A stretch of DNA of 64,000 nucleotides from Oxytricha trifallax (lineage: Eukaryota > Ciliophora > Spirotrichea > Sporadotrichida > Oxytrichidae), in NCBI GenBank assembly GCA_000711775.1, contig ARYC01000379.1, positions 1-64,000 on the forward strand, given 5' to 3'. The notes below the pieces were generated by a model. It saw only the letters and a list, made by a program, of their open reading frames with translations. It was not told the DNA's origin and did no database searches. A program made the translations under genes and the position numbers. Numbering within the stretch: position 1 is the first letter of the stretch; each line of letters starts with the position of its first letter. Positions 35,294 through 47,279 of the stretch are shown here, piece after piece.

Positions 35294-35716
35294 ATGGGTA
35301 TACTGAGCAAAATACAAAGAGAAACTATACAAGGGGATGTAGAAAATAGCTTATACCAAAAGCACATTACACTATTAACATCATTAACATCATTAAACAA
35401 AACCAGGAGCAATTGGGTCTCTACATACTCGAGATACTTACGTTCATCGCCAGGAAACTTATAGAAAAGGTTTTTAACTAGTCAACCATTTCCAAATATA
35501 CCTAACTGGTATAATATTCTATTAAGAAAATTACTTCGAATCAGTACATCTATGGACATAATAACTATTTCAAATGCTAAGATTAGCATCAATAAATAAT
35601 AAATTTATAAGACCTAAACATGCTACAACTAAACTTACAGAAGAGTATTGACACAAACTCTGAACACACAGCGGCACCACCAGCTGAAAATCTAAAAGAC
35701 TCAACCTGAGCTCTGA
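35294..35716 (+). CDS. LINE remnant 2: first ORF segment, 140 codons
   Basis: ATG 35294 (MGILSKIQRETIQGD) to TGA 35714-35716, with TAA/TAG read as Gln. Ser/Thr/Arg-rich middle, no recognised domain. An acidic segment follows in another frame (EEDWNSLEDK near 35817; TYYIESDIEEERKF near 35905), so this was probably part of a longer accessory ORF now frameshifted. The link to the LINE is by position. Confidence 0.4.
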
Positions 35717-36183
35717 AACAGAAAATGATCAATACTACACAGTAGACAACTACATCCTACAACCCAGTAAGAACAAAGATAATATAACAAAAAAGATAAT
35801 ATACTAAGATAACGAGGAAGACTGGAATTCCTTGGAAGATAAACAAAGATACGACGATAACTCAAACGACAGCTCATACATAGAAGACTCTAGCCAACCT
35901 ACCTACTACATAGAGTCAGACATCGAAGAGGAAAGAAAATTTAGGAATCACTCCATGACGTACCAAGTCACACAAGCCAACGACGTCAAATATGTCACAT
36001 AAAAAATTAGTACTAAATAGGAATTTAAAAAGAATCATTAAATTAAGGTTTAGTACTAAATATGGATCCTAATTAAATTTATAATCAATAATAAATTAAT
36101 TAATACCAAACAGATCAATACCCAGGTATGCAAACCCTAACCAAAGCCCAACTTCTATACTGATTTGACACAAGAAAATCATG

Positions 36184-36553
36184 AATATCAATATGGATTA
36201 CAACTATTAATAGAAAACTCTACGGAGCCACTAAGAAATTTTCTAATGTTATCAAAACTATCTACGAAAAGTTTGACTACAATGAAATAATATCAATGGT
36301 CAACATGAGCAAAGGCGCACTTCCAGACCACATAAAAACAAAAACTGCGTCAGCAGAAGAAACCACCTCAGAAGAACTTGAAGACTTTATAAGGCTATTC
36401 AACATTGATATTCTGAAGAATATCACGGCTAATGACGCCTGCTGTATCTCAATCAGTTTCAGCCTATTTTTCATACGTAAACAAAATTGAGATATACATA
36501 AAATGCCTAAAAAATAAGCCTTCATATAGAGTGACCTAATTCAATAAATCACT
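36184..36553 (+). pseudogene. LINE remnant 2: second coding segment, frameshifted
   Basis: The frame WITTINRKLYGATKKF... runs to about 36450, then shifts one base and continues as AYFSYVNKIEIYIKC until the miniature element. Coding resumes beyond the insertion (36820-37030) as a Lys/Glu-rich tail with two in-frame TGA codons. I saw no reverse-transcriptase catalytic motif. It may be an ORF1-type (RNA-binding) region. Confidence 0.42.
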
Positions 36554-36816
36554 AAAACCCCATTAGTCAATTAAGAACGATATTAGGAGATAAGAACAAT
36601 TAACTAAAAATATAATTATTATTGGCGTAAATTAATAATGTTTGGCCTAATTATTAAAACCATTGGCTTGATTAATTGTCTCTATAAAATAAACCAATCA
36701 GGGTGCGTAAATTTGATTTTAGCCTAATTATAATTAATTTCAGCCAATAATAATTATATTTTAATTTAATTGTTCTTATATCCTAATCTTCGTTCTTAAT
36801 TGATCTATGGGGTTTT
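36554..36816. mobile_element. Miniature inverted-repeat element with AAAACCCC ends, copy 1
   Basis: Begins AAAACCCCATTAGTC and ends GACTA-like/ATGGGGTTTT. Long imperfect terminal inverted repeats include TTAAGAACGA...TAGGAGATAAGAACAATTAA. It is flanked on both sides by ACT, which fits the ANT duplication rule of TBEs. It has no coding capacity. Copy 2 is at 46030-46293. The C4A4-type tip matches the telomere-like end of TBEs. Confidence 0.75.
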
Positions 36817-37150
36817 ACTAGATGTAAAGAAAAAATATCCAAAAAATACTTAAAATTATCAATCAATATCAAACACTTTAATACCAAATTCAAATTTAAA
36901 GACCTTGGAAACCTTGTACAAATCCTCAATCAAAGAATAAACAAGAAAGAAAACCAAAAAAGAGAAGAATGAATAAGAACTTAGGAAGAGGAAAAGGAAT
37001 AAGAAGATGCAGAATATGAAGACTGAGTATACTTGGAGAGAACCTCTAAAATCAACTAATAGGGCTAGTCCCTTATAAAGCTCTTTAGCTTACTAAGATC
37101 GGGGGTCCCCAGAGACCTCAATTATACCACATTATTATTATTAATTAACT

Positions 37151-37829
37151 AATTAGTTGAAAATTTAATGCTACTCCAAGAATAAATCCACGAAATGATA
37201 TAACTTAACTAATTTTTGATTAAACTAAATCAATATTCAAAGTAAAGCCTTGTGTTAGTGGCTCATTCAGTTATGATAAATGCATCTCTTTGCTCTATAA
37301 GCTTCTGTATCTGCAGTTTACATTCATACTATTACAACTGTTTAAAATCGAATCAATAACGAACTAATCATTTCTGGTCTATCTGTAAACTAGGATGTTA
37401 ATGTTTCAGATATACTTTGAATATTTCTATAAGATAATAATGAAATAAAACACACAATTCTAAAATCTTAAATAAATCAGTGAATAAATGTATTTATAAT
37501 AAATAGAGCAAATAATTACTGTAGTTTAAAGCAAAGAAGCATAAAAAATTGGCAACCCTATAAACTCAGCTCGTTATTTTAAGTTTGTAAGACACAAGCA
37601 AACAAATTTAAGCAAGATACCCCTAAAGAGAATATGTTTTATCCATATTAAAAAAATACATAATTGATAAAGTATCAAACAAAAAGGTAAAATGTAATAA
37701 TTTTAAAATCAGGAACATTCTTACTTATTTTAACCGACATGTCCTTATAATACAGTATTTAACTTTAATTCAACTAATTTAATAAATGGATTGGAGCGAA
37801 GTCAGTACAAAGCCCAAGAAGCAAGAAGC
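37151..37829. other. AT-rich stretch, nothing supportable
   Basis: Region between the LINE tail and the next gene-like segment. A short frame from ATG 37786 (MDWSEVSTKPKKQEAKARQ) leads into the segment below by a frame change. Confidence 0.4.
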
Positions 37830-38235
37830 TAAAGCAAGACAGCGTCGTTATTTCCTAGAGTTCTTGTTCAGGATATCACTTGAGAGCTTGCCCAGTTAAA
37901 CAGACTGGTGCTGATCATGAAAGTCAATCAACAAACAAGCAAGTTGACGCCATCGCTGATTTCCACTATTTGTGAAATGATGACTGAGAAAAAATAAAGA
38001 ACAAAAAGATCTCTATAGATTGGGCTAAGACAGTTCAAAAAGCTAAATCAGAGAAGGACATTACACAAGCTTAACTTACTAAGGCCTTCAATAATGAGAA
38101 TACTGTAACAATGGTTGATATTGAATCATGTGAAGCAGGATATTCTGAGTTGAGATCCTAAGAGGCAGAGGTAGCCAAAAGAAGAAGAGACCAAATCAAT
38201 TCTGAAACAACTCTCAAAAGCAAGAAACCAATATT
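37830..38235 (+). pseudogene. Gene-like segment, acidic helical protein, two in-frame TGA codons
   Basis: GC rises to about 40% and one frame reads as a well-mixed protein for about 130 codons. It includes YHLRACPVKQTGADHESQ, then IDWAKTVQKAKSEKDI, then RSQEAEVAKRRRDQINSETT. TAA/TAG fall at Gln positions, and only two TGA codons interrupt (around FHYL and NDD). The frame shifts near 38220. A further possible exon follows at 38409-38560. No family recognised. Possible macronuclear-destined segment or decayed germline gene. Confidence 0.42.
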
Positions 38236-38408
38236 GACCTTACTGATGTTACATATAAGAGTATATATTTGTTTTCTATAAATAATTTAAATTAGTAAAT
38301 AACTAAAACATGCCAGTCAAAATAAATTGAAAATTCCATAATATTTTTATAAATATATACATTCATATTTGATTAAATGTTTTTGAATCAAATTACTATA
38401 TTATTAGA

Positions 38409-38560
38409 ATGCCAAATATTTAGTTAAAGATATCAATGTTTAGCAGGAAGTGAATGAAACTGAAACACATGTTTCTACAGATTAAGCTACTAAAATCAGG
38501 AAGTAAGATGATTCGATCAAAAATAGATTGAGTGTATCGTAGAGAATCTCTTATAAATAA
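38409..38560 (+). CDS. Possible second exon/segment of the 37.8-kb gene
   Basis: It follows an AT-rich gap that ends TATATTATTAG, a plausible 3' splice site. The frame reads Val/Glu/Thr/Lys-rich (INVQQEVNETETHVS, then NRLSVSQRISYK) with several TAA/TAG as Gln. The upstream donor could be GTATAT near 38251. Only sequence character and the splice-like end support it. Confidence 0.3.
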
Positions 38561-38580
38561 ATATAAAATAACATGATCAT

Positions 38581-39231
38581 TATAAACTTAAATATCATAA
38601 CTAATTATAAGCAAATTATTTACTTGGTTATACGCAGTTTCTTTCTTAAAGATTAGGGATGTAACCAAATGAAAACTCATATGGTGAAAGAAATATAAAT
38701 TACTCACCTAATTATTAATAGTTAAAACAAATAGAATAGAATTATTCACTATTTGATTGTGAATATTTTAAAGAAATTATCTAATTATTAAATTAAAACA
38801 ATAAGTGAAGCAAGTGTTTATTTTAAATTATATATTTATGAAAATATGATATAATCTTATAATAATATTTAATTAATAATCTATAAGTACGATTCATATC
38901 AATAGAGGGTAAATATTAGGATATTTTATGTCTAGTTTGCAAAGATTTAAATAATACAACAAACCTAACAAGAAATGTTTGCAAACTATCATTTAAATAA
39001 TAAGCCTAATATATTTTATTCACATCAAATATAATAATTATAAAATGAATATTAAGTTATGATTAACTAATATGCATAAATTATTTCTACTAATTAAATG
39101 AAATTAATATTCTAAAGTGATACATATTTAAACTTACTTGCATTTGTCTGCGAATGATGTTTTTATTATATATGGTCAGAATTGTATGTTAAATTGGTAA
39201 GATTTTAATATATAAATTGGTGATTGTACAG
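38581..39231. other. AT-rich stretch, nothing supportable
   Basis: AT-rich DNA up to the ATT duplication of TBE E. Confidence 0.45.
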
Positions 39232-39394
39232 ATTCAAGACCCCAAAACCCTTTCAGTAGTTTGATTGAGTTTTTGATTGATAAAAGGAGACTATTAGTGC
39301 ATAATTTATTAGGGTTTTAATAGGGTTTATGTAGGGGTTTAATGTTTAAATATTAGTATTTTAAGTGAGTATAACAGCGAGTTTTTAAAATATT

Positions 39395-40841
39395 TCACAC
39401 AAACATAAGCTTAGAGTCATGTGGCAGTTCCCTGAATTATATCTTTCTAAGTTGAAGTTTGATTGTTTCTAATGTTAGTTAATTCTCTTAGCTTGGCTTG
39501 ATAATAGTTGAGTATGCAAGTTCTCTGAGACCTCCATTAATTTTATTTTTATCAAGATATTGTTTGATTCTCTGCTTAGAATCTCTCTCACCCCTGCAGA
39601 TAAAGTAATCGTTTCTTGGCATTCACTTTCTATTATTATTATTACTGCAAGAGCCCAGATATCCCATTAAGTGTCTCTATCTCTCCAATCCTCTCTCTGG
39701 GAAATATCCAGGAGTGCCGTATACATTTCCTTATGCAGAGGCTTGCACTCTTTGAGCTCAGTTGAAGTCAATAATATAAACTCTAAGAGGCTGAAAGTTC
39801 ATCATGATATTCTCTGGCTTTAAGTCTCTATGAACATACCCTAGCTTGTGAAGCTCTCCAATCCCCTCAACTATCTGCTATACTATCTAGCTAATTTATC
39901 TCTGACATCTATTGTCAGATAAGAATTCCCTATAAGCATTTCAAATAAAGGAAGCCTGAAGGCTACATGATCTTTACCAAGTAAAATAGCATCAAGCTAG
40001 ATGATATGCCTGCACTCATTTAACTTTGCCTTTTAAAGAGCTAATACTCATTAGCAAATTCCATTTGGAACTTGTCATCAGCAAGGAAGTAATTGAAAGA
40101 ATATATCTTATAAGCATATTAGTCATCTGTAATGACTCTCTTCTCTATTATTTCTTCAAGAGTGAGGTAGCTCTCTAGGCAAGAATCTAAATCAATAATT
40201 TTTAATATGGGAATCTTCATTCCCTCTATTTTAACCATAATTTTATTGATCTCAGAGACTGGAAAGTTCTTGACTGCTTTCTTAATTTTAACTTACTTCT
40301 AGACTTCAACTCAAAGAGACTCCACTGGATTTATTGATCTTCTCTTTTAGAGGAATCTATTCCCTGTAGATTCATGAATAAAGACAAAACTTTAATTGTG
40401 CTTTAACTTTAAGAGCACTTTAAGGTCTCTAGAATGAGAATATGGCTTCTCACAGAACTCACAGACATACTTCCCATCTTTCTTTTAATGCTTAAGATAT
40501 AACCTTGGCATATCGTTGTGTATATCTCTCAAGTGTCTCTTATAAGTTGACTTGTAAAGGAAAACTTTATTGCATTATTTGCATTAATAGTCAACTTTGG
40601 CTGGTATTTATTAATGCTCTATGGCGGGATGTTTAACCTCCTCCTAAATTCGCAAAGCTTCTTTGATAACCTCCTAATTAACTTATATTTAAATCTCAAA
40701 GCTAGACTGATCAAAGTTGTCATAAGTAGGCTCCCACTGAGTACAAGCGTCTCTGGTCTCTACTTTTCTTGGTTGCTGGAATGATAACTTTGATTGGCTT
40801 GATCCAAGTAATGCCGCTCTTCTTAACAGGTTAGCGCTCAT
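39395..40841 (-). pseudogene. TBE 57-kDa zinc-finger/kinase-like gene (copy E)
   Basis: Start 40841 (MSANLLRRAALLG), end TGA 39395-39397. It keeps both fingers (CKQCNKVFLYKSTYKRH and CEFCEKPYSHSRDLK; the second lacks one His), so it shows what TBE C deleted. The kinase-like part keeps HRDLKPENI, DFN and TPGYFPERE blocks. Single-base changes break the frame near 40690 and 40400, in the kinase part (about 39700-39930) and near the 3' end. Confidence 0.82.
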
Positions 40842-40984
40842 TTTAGTTTGCTGATAGATTTTATTATCTTAATGATAAAATATACCTTGATAAACTATAA
40901 TAGGAGAGTATAAAACACTCTGGTAGTTTCTTTCATAAAAGATTGTAAATTTACATATTTTATGAGAATTTTATACATTTTAGT

Positions 40985-41195
40985 AAATTAAAATACTCCT
41001 AATGAAGTTTTGTTTCTCTAGGAGGTCCTCCAAATCAAGTTTGAACTAAATTTGGAGGTAAAGTTATTAAACATTTTTTAATTTAATATGCTCCTAATTA
41101 AGTTTTAACCTTAAAATTTAACTCCTAATAAAGTTTGAACTTAATTTGGAGGAACTCCTAAAATAATTAAACATTATTAGGAGCATTTAATGGAG
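40985..41195. promoter_or_regulatory. TBE E divergent promoter with inverted TTAGGAG operators
   Basis: Mirror of the TBE C region: CTCCTAA, TAGGAGGTCCTCCAAA, AAGTTTGAACT cores and ATTAGGAG half-sites in alternating orientation between the 57-kDa (-) and 22-kDa (+) starts. Confidence 0.6.
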
Positions 41196-41374
41196 AAAGT
41201 TTGATAAAAATGGAAATCAATCTGTGAAACTTGGAGCAAGTTTTTCAATGCTTCTCCGCATATCTTTTCAAGGTCTTCAGTAGGTCATCCCTATTTAGTA
41301 GAAAGAATTTAATAAACTTAGAATGGATATCCATAATTGTAAATTTCATTAAAATTTCTAGAAAGAGGAGCAAG

Positions 41375-42160
41375 ATGGAGTCTATGAATGATGCAATGAA
41401 GAGAATTTAATCTCAAGATTTGATAGGAAAATTTCGAAGTAAAGATGACCTTTATAAATATTTGGTATTGTAAGGTAAGTGCTTAAGTAAGATTAATAAA
41501 TCAAATAATAGTTGGATTGTTCTTGCCGACTTAGGAGGGATCTAAAATCTCATTCTATAAAGCCTTACTGAGTGAATAGAAAAAAGCTTTTAAGTCTAAT
41601 GAAATTAGGATGATTGAAATTTCTAACTACCCTGAAATCAGTGACAAACCTATATGACGATGCTATGAGTGATCCGGACGTAGCTCTCTACCTTCCATCA
41701 ATGCTACAGCTCTCGGAAAAGTTGCCAGAGAGAAACTTCTTCTTTGGTGTTCTTGCAACTCTGAAACCTGAGTACTTAAATGAAGTTATTTAAGAAGCAC
41801 ACAAAAAACGATACAGCATCTCTCCTGAAGAAAAAGAGAAGCAAGGTATTAAAATAAGTGATACCTGGCTGTAGGAACTACAGAAGCATTCATCTCAAGT
41901 AAGCTTAGTCTTCTAACTTTATAGAAAAACCTGGTACTGCTATATACTTGATGAAAGAGCGCAGCAAATTAAACAGAGAGAGAAAGTCTCAAGAAAAACA
42001 TGAATTAAGTAAGAGGCTCTTCAAAGAATTATAAAAGCCAGAAGAGATGAACATAGATGCAGGAGCTGGCACTAAGAGAAGAAACATAGGCCCAAGCAAG
42101 CCTTAAGAGGAAGAAAAGAAAGAGAAGCCAAATCCCTTTACGGGCAAATTTAATATGTGA
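41375..42160 (+). pseudogene. TBE 22-kDa gene (copy E), frameshifted
   Basis: Starts ATG 41375 (MESMNDAMKRI) and ends ATG-TGA 42158-42160 like the intact copies. A two-base deletion in the EISV block (GAAATCAGTGAC near 41635, where C has GAAATATCAGTGAC) shifts the frame, and the first intron is altered. The second mini-intron region is also shortened near 41880-41925. Confidence 0.82.
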
Positions 42161-42166
42161 ACTTAT

Positions 42167-43217
42167 TCATTCGCTTAAATCTAAAACTTATTTATATACA
42201 CAAAATCTCCCTTCTCTTGCGCATACTTTAGCTTTATCATTGCTGACTCTTTTAGCAGCACTCTTAATAAAATCGACTGTATCTATTGTCAAGTCGTGCA
42301 TCAAGTGATAGAGAAGAAGTTTTTTTGTAATGACCTTTCAATAACCCCCAATATAATTCAATTCCATTGAACTAAGGGCTGTAAGGAACATTAAATACAG
42401 GTGTTATGTTTAGCCTTTCATTTTCTTTCCTTGAGTCTTTAGTTTTATGAACTCACAAATTATCAACGAATAGAATAATCTCTTAGTCAGCGTACTTATC
42501 TCTGAGTTATTGCAAGAACTTATTATATTATTCAGTCTTTATAGATCGAGGGTGAATAACATATGTCTCGAGGCCGCTATCTTCACTTATTCCACCAAGA
42601 ATAGCATGAGTTTACACCTTAACTTTTTAGTCATAAACTTCTATATTACTATACCTCTTGTACCAAGACCTTGATATAAAGGTATTGAATGTAAATACAG
42701 CTTCATCAGCGTGTATAAACTTTATATTATGCTCTTAAGACCTCTGCATTTAATCGAATATATAATTTAAATTATCCTTATAAAATGGAACATTAAAGTC
42801 AATCACTCTCTTAATGCGATTGACTGTCTTGTAAGATATTCCGTTCTTTTTATATATGTTAGCTATCGATTAAGCAGATATGTTAAGCTCAGGAAATTGG
42901 CGATGAAACATCACAGCCCTCTAGGCTAGATAGAAATGAGCCCAGTTTTTAAGAGTCTTATTATTAATATAAAAGTCAACATGATTCTATTAGAATTTTA
43001 AGGGTCTCTTAGGCTTATAATTAAGCTGGTATCTCTTTAAATTCAATGCTAATTGACAGTGAGACCTAACAGTAGCAGGTGATTAATGGAGCAGCCTTAC
43101 TATAGATGTATAATTCAGAACAGGCTTGAGTTATTCACTATATTCATCACATCAATATCGAAACTTAAACAATAAATCTATATACTCACAGTCATAAACA
43201 GACCCCAAACCTCGCAT
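42167..43217 (-). pseudogene. TBE transposase (copy E), inactivated
   Basis: Start 43217, stop 42167-42169. It is 1,051 bp, one base longer than copy C because of an extra base in an A-run of the HYKKLLL block (about 42320). The Gly codon GGA of LRYGCD is TGA near 43160. The HADEAVFTF and VDNLSVH motifs survive. This copy shows TGA arising from a codon that is not Trp. Confidence 0.87.
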
Positions 43218-43359
43218 ATACTCACTTAAATTTATAATATTTAATCATTAAACCCCTACATAAACCCTAATAAAACCCTAATAAAGTATGAACTAATAGT
43301 CTACTATTATCAATCAAAAACTCAATCACAGCTACTGAAAGGGATTTGGGGTTTTGATT

Positions 43360-46029
43360 GATAGCTATAATATAAATTATTAACGGTTATTTTGTTTATA
43401 CAACGCGCTATATTTAAATAACTTAAAATTTTTGAATGGAAAGATAATAAGCTTTCTGCCGTTTAATTTACAAAAGAATTATCAAAAGAATTATTTATTA
43501 AAACATAATTACAAATTCTTAAAAGAAAAATTATTATCTAATGATTAAAATAGATAATTGCCCAGTATTTTTTTAGATCTTATTTCTTTCATTTGCAGGT
43601 TATCTAAATATTTTACCAAATGTAGTGCAAATTAATGATAATCACAGAGAGTTTAAACACTCAAGCTATCCGAAAAGATTTCAATAAAATTAACCTTTAA
43701 GATTAATGGTAAAACAATCAAGAACAATTTAAATGATTTATTATTTATAAAGTAATCTTATAAAGCAATCTTACAAAGAAAACTGTTAAGATATATGGAA
43801 GAATTAAATTTAAAAATGCAGGAATTATAAAGAGTATTAGCGTATTAAAATCATATTTTAAATTGTAAACATAAAACTAAACCATTCTTTTGTTTCTTTT
43901 TTTCTAATAAATCCAATTTAATATGAATTAAACTTTGAGCAAAAATATCGAGTAAAAAATAATATTAATAGAAGTTGATTCAATAACAATAAATTGAATG
44001 TATTTAAAATTTAAGTTAATTGATAATACTAAACATGAATTTAAGTATATAAAATCATTTTTCATTTATAATGTTGCTAGATCTGATCTTATCTTTTAAA
44101 ATAATATAAGAAAGTAGTAAATTTTATTATAAATTTATAATACTTTAACCTCTTATTATTCTTATTTTTCAAAATAAAATATAGGCACGCTTTTAACTAC
44201 TTTAAATATTAATCTTGATCATATTCAATCAATATTAATAAAAAAATATAATAAAAATGATATAATTCTTTAAGCTGTTTTTAGTAATCAATCATTTTTA
44301 ATATAAATAATTATAGGATTCTGTTTGCTTATTTATTTATCAATTTGTTTTAGAACAATTCTATAACTTCATATTAATTCTAATTCCTAATATATTTAAT
44401 TATATCTCCCGCGTAATATTATTCTATTATAGATCTATAAATGGCAACTGGATTTATTATAACTTTTTCAATATTTACATTTAGTAAAATTACTTAGATT
44501 TGCCAGCGAATGAGTAAATAATCAAAAATTTTGATTTATGATATATATGAATTATTTTTATTTAAATATAGTTATGCTTGTTAAAGTAGTAAAAGGGAAT
44601 AATTATGAATTGTATTATGTCAACTCATGTTTTAATAAAGACTTCTTACATTTGTAATATATCAATAAGTAGTAATGCTAATAGAAATCTAACCAATCAT
44701 TAATGCACTATTATAATATAAGCAATATTTATTGGATTGTAAATGAAAATTAGAATATATAATTAAGAGTGAATAAAATGAAAATAAGTTTTTTATAAAA
44801 GATAATTAAGATATAATACGAGCTAACTCTAAATAAATATTTTTTTGACTTAGCTCGTAAATTTAATGTTTTTTTTTCTCACAAAATAATAATTATAATA
44901 TTCTAGCTCTTGATTATTATTATGCATTTTGTCCAAATTTTGAATATTTACATTATTTATATACCTACCACGATATGAATATTTCCATAAGCAAAAGTAT
45001 ATTTTTCTAATATTTTCGAGCACCCCCCTATTTCTGTCTTCAATAATTCAATCTTCATAATCCTCTTTCTTCAAGGTGACCATTTTATAGATCATTTTCT
45101 ACATTCACTATATTTAGTAGATAAATCAGTTTATCTTCGAACTTAACAACATCCTGACAATTTTATTTAGTGATACTAATAGCAGCACCATCAAACAATC
45201 AATGTTTGTTCTTAGCTTATTTATTTTTCAATCTAAATAATATATTTATGCAGAATAAGTATCTTAAAATATATCAAAAGTTTTAATTAATAGAATCATT
45301 CAAATAAATGTAGGTATCTTTTAATTCATAAATCTGCTATAATAAATTAATGCCAAATTATATAGTCATTTTAATAAGATTTAACATATTCATTTGTTTT
45401 AATATAATCTTTACCGAAAATTTATTCTATTTTTAAAATAATTAAAAAACTAGCATTTCTTGTATTGCTTAAAACATCTGTTGCTGAGGTATATTTGTAT
45501 TAGCAATTCATTTTAATCTTATAGTTACTGTTGAATATCAATTGTAATTTAATTACTAGTTTATGATTATACACATAATTTTTAATATCAACTAGCTTAT
45601 CTATATTTACTAGATATTTAAAATACAGTATATAATTATTTATTACAATAATATTTTTATATTTGATTTTTTGTTTATTGTGAAATGGGTAATATTACTT
45701 CTTTATTTCATGTACATATTTAATATCCAAATTACTTCCAAGATCCTCCGAGTTGGCTTTCAAAGTTTTCTAAGACCCATTTAAAGAGTGATTTTTTAAA
45801 GAAATACTAAAATAGTTGAAACTTCAAAGCAGGAGCACAATATTGGCATTAAATTCAATCAACCAAGTTAGTTTCAATATTTTTAAATATTTAAGAACTT
45901 AATCGGGGATATTTCTCACTGTCACATTAGATGTGACACATATAGCCAATCAAATAATATTTCATGATCGTAAATATTATTCCGAATCACAGTGGCTTAT
46001 ATCGATCATGCTTTATCAGTTAAGTATAT
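43360..46029. other. AT-rich stretch, one weak gene-like patch
   Basis: Mostly AT-rich. On the reverse strand 45058-45198 reads LFDGAAISITKQNCQDV and on as an acidic segment bounded by TGA codons on both sides. It is the only patch with gene-like composition. Nothing else is supported. Confidence 0.35.
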
Positions 46030-46293
46030 AAAACCCCATAAGTCAATTAAGAATGAAGATTAGGAGATAAGAACAATTAAATTAAAATATAATTATTATT
46101 GGCGTAAATTATTAGTGTTTGGGCTAATTATTAAAACTATTGGCTCAATTAATTGTCTCTATAAAATAAACCAATCAGAATGCGTAAATTTGATTTTAGC
46201 CCAAACACTAATAATTTACGCCAATAATAATTATATTTTAATTTAATTGTTCTTATCTCCTAATCTTCATTCTTAATTGACTTATGGGGTTTT
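46030..46293. mobile_element. Miniature inverted-repeat element with AAAACCCC ends, copy 2
   Basis: Same family as 36554-36816: AAAACCCCATAAGTCAATTA at the left, its complement ending GGGGTTTT at the right. The internal blocks TTATTGGCGTAAATTA and CAATTAATTGTCTCTATAAA are shared. The inverted repeats are about 120 bp and better preserved than in copy 1. Flanks are TATA-type, so the duplication length cannot be fixed. Confidence 0.75.
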
Positions 46294-46309
46294 ATAAGAT
46301 TTTAAAAAA

Positions 46310-47279
46310 TATTTAAATCATCTTCTTCTGAGCGGCAAAGTCTAGTGAAGTATATTTATATAAAACTTATTCAAAACTGCAAATGGTGTTAAAAGGGGAT
46401 GAAAAATTGTATATTTATTCCTATATAGGTACTTTGAATCAATCGTATTAGTCATTTTATCAATACATCGGTTGATTCCAAAAAATTGATGATAATTTAG
46501 CTATTTTGAAGAGAAATATAAAAGAGTTGAGCAACTATATCGCAATCACAACAATGATTTCAAAGAATTAAAGCTGATAGCGAAGCTAGAAATAAAATGA
46601 GGCAACAAATGAGATAAAATAAATGACTCAAAATGATTTAAATATAATACATACTTATTACAAAATAACTGTAATTTATATTTACTAAAGAAATAATGAG
46701 GGAAAGAAAAGTTACGAGAAAGAACTTTAGAGAACTTTCATGTATAAGGTTATGAAGAGGTAAAGGAGAATGCCTTGGATATTACCATCGTTTAAAAATT
46801 ACATTAAATTCAATATAGTTTTGATAGTTTGACCAACTAACACAGGATAGACAATCATCACAGATATGCTAAAAGAAATATTCATAAATGACGTCTTAGA
46901 ATATGGCGTTTCGTATTTCTTTGTCAATACGATCTAAGTAATCTTGCTCCATAGATAACAATAATAAATGGGATGAGTCACTTGAATTTTTGGGAAGAAA
47001 TAAAACACTATAAGAATAAAGAAGTTTATTAAGTGAAGAGACTACTTAATTAACAATAAATATGGATAAACTCAATTGGCTTTCAAGAACACTTCTGTGG
47101 TAAGTGCTAACAACAACGAACGAGTTTCCTTTTGAATAGTTGAATCAAGTGGATAAGGCTGCTTTATTGAAAGAGTTACAGTTTAAAAGCAAAAGATGAC
47201 CTAATATAAGGGAGAAAGTCCATTTCCATTCGAGACAGTTCGATTGATAAGATATCTCTACAAAAAGATACATAGATGA
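46310..47279 (+). pseudogene. Gene-like remnant with a possible P-loop and one 40-nt intron
   Basis: Several coding-like patches on the + strand. A KRVEQLYRNHNNDFKEL patch ends at TGA near 46620. Another reads NIVLIV, TGA, PTNTG, TAG, T (46815-46853); with Gly and Lys at the TGA and TAG it would be a Walker A GPTNTGKT box. Next comes FWEEIKHYKNKEVYQVKRLL up to a clean intron GTAAGTGCTAAC...TTGAATAG (47100-47139, 40 nt), then about 45 codons to TGA 47277-47279. The frames do not join without shifts. P-loop assignment is speculative; the intron is the firmest signal. Confidence 0.33.

Larger units (their letters stand above)
35285..37150 (+). mobile_element. LINE-like retrotransposon remnant 2, interrupted by a miniature element
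   Basis: The 3' end has the same block as LINE 1 (ATCGGGGGTCCC followed by AGAGACCTCAAT) and a TTATTATTATTA tail. TTAATTAA-type sequence occurs at both edges (35255-35270 and 37137-37150), compatible with a target duplication but low-complexity. Upstream are acidic, Gln-rich coding segments in more than one frame. A 263-bp miniature element interrupts it at 36554-36816. Confidence 0.62.
39235..43356 (-). mobile_element. TBE transposon copy E (4,122 bp), inverted
   Basis: ATT (39232-39234) precedes CAAGACCCCAAAACCC, a slightly mutated telomere-like end. The other end is GGGATTTGGGGTTTTG, then ATT (43357-43359). Order on the + strand: 57-kDa (-), 22-kDa (+), transposase (-). Inner ends match the A/C/D subfamily. 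All three genes are damaged. Confidence 0.93.
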
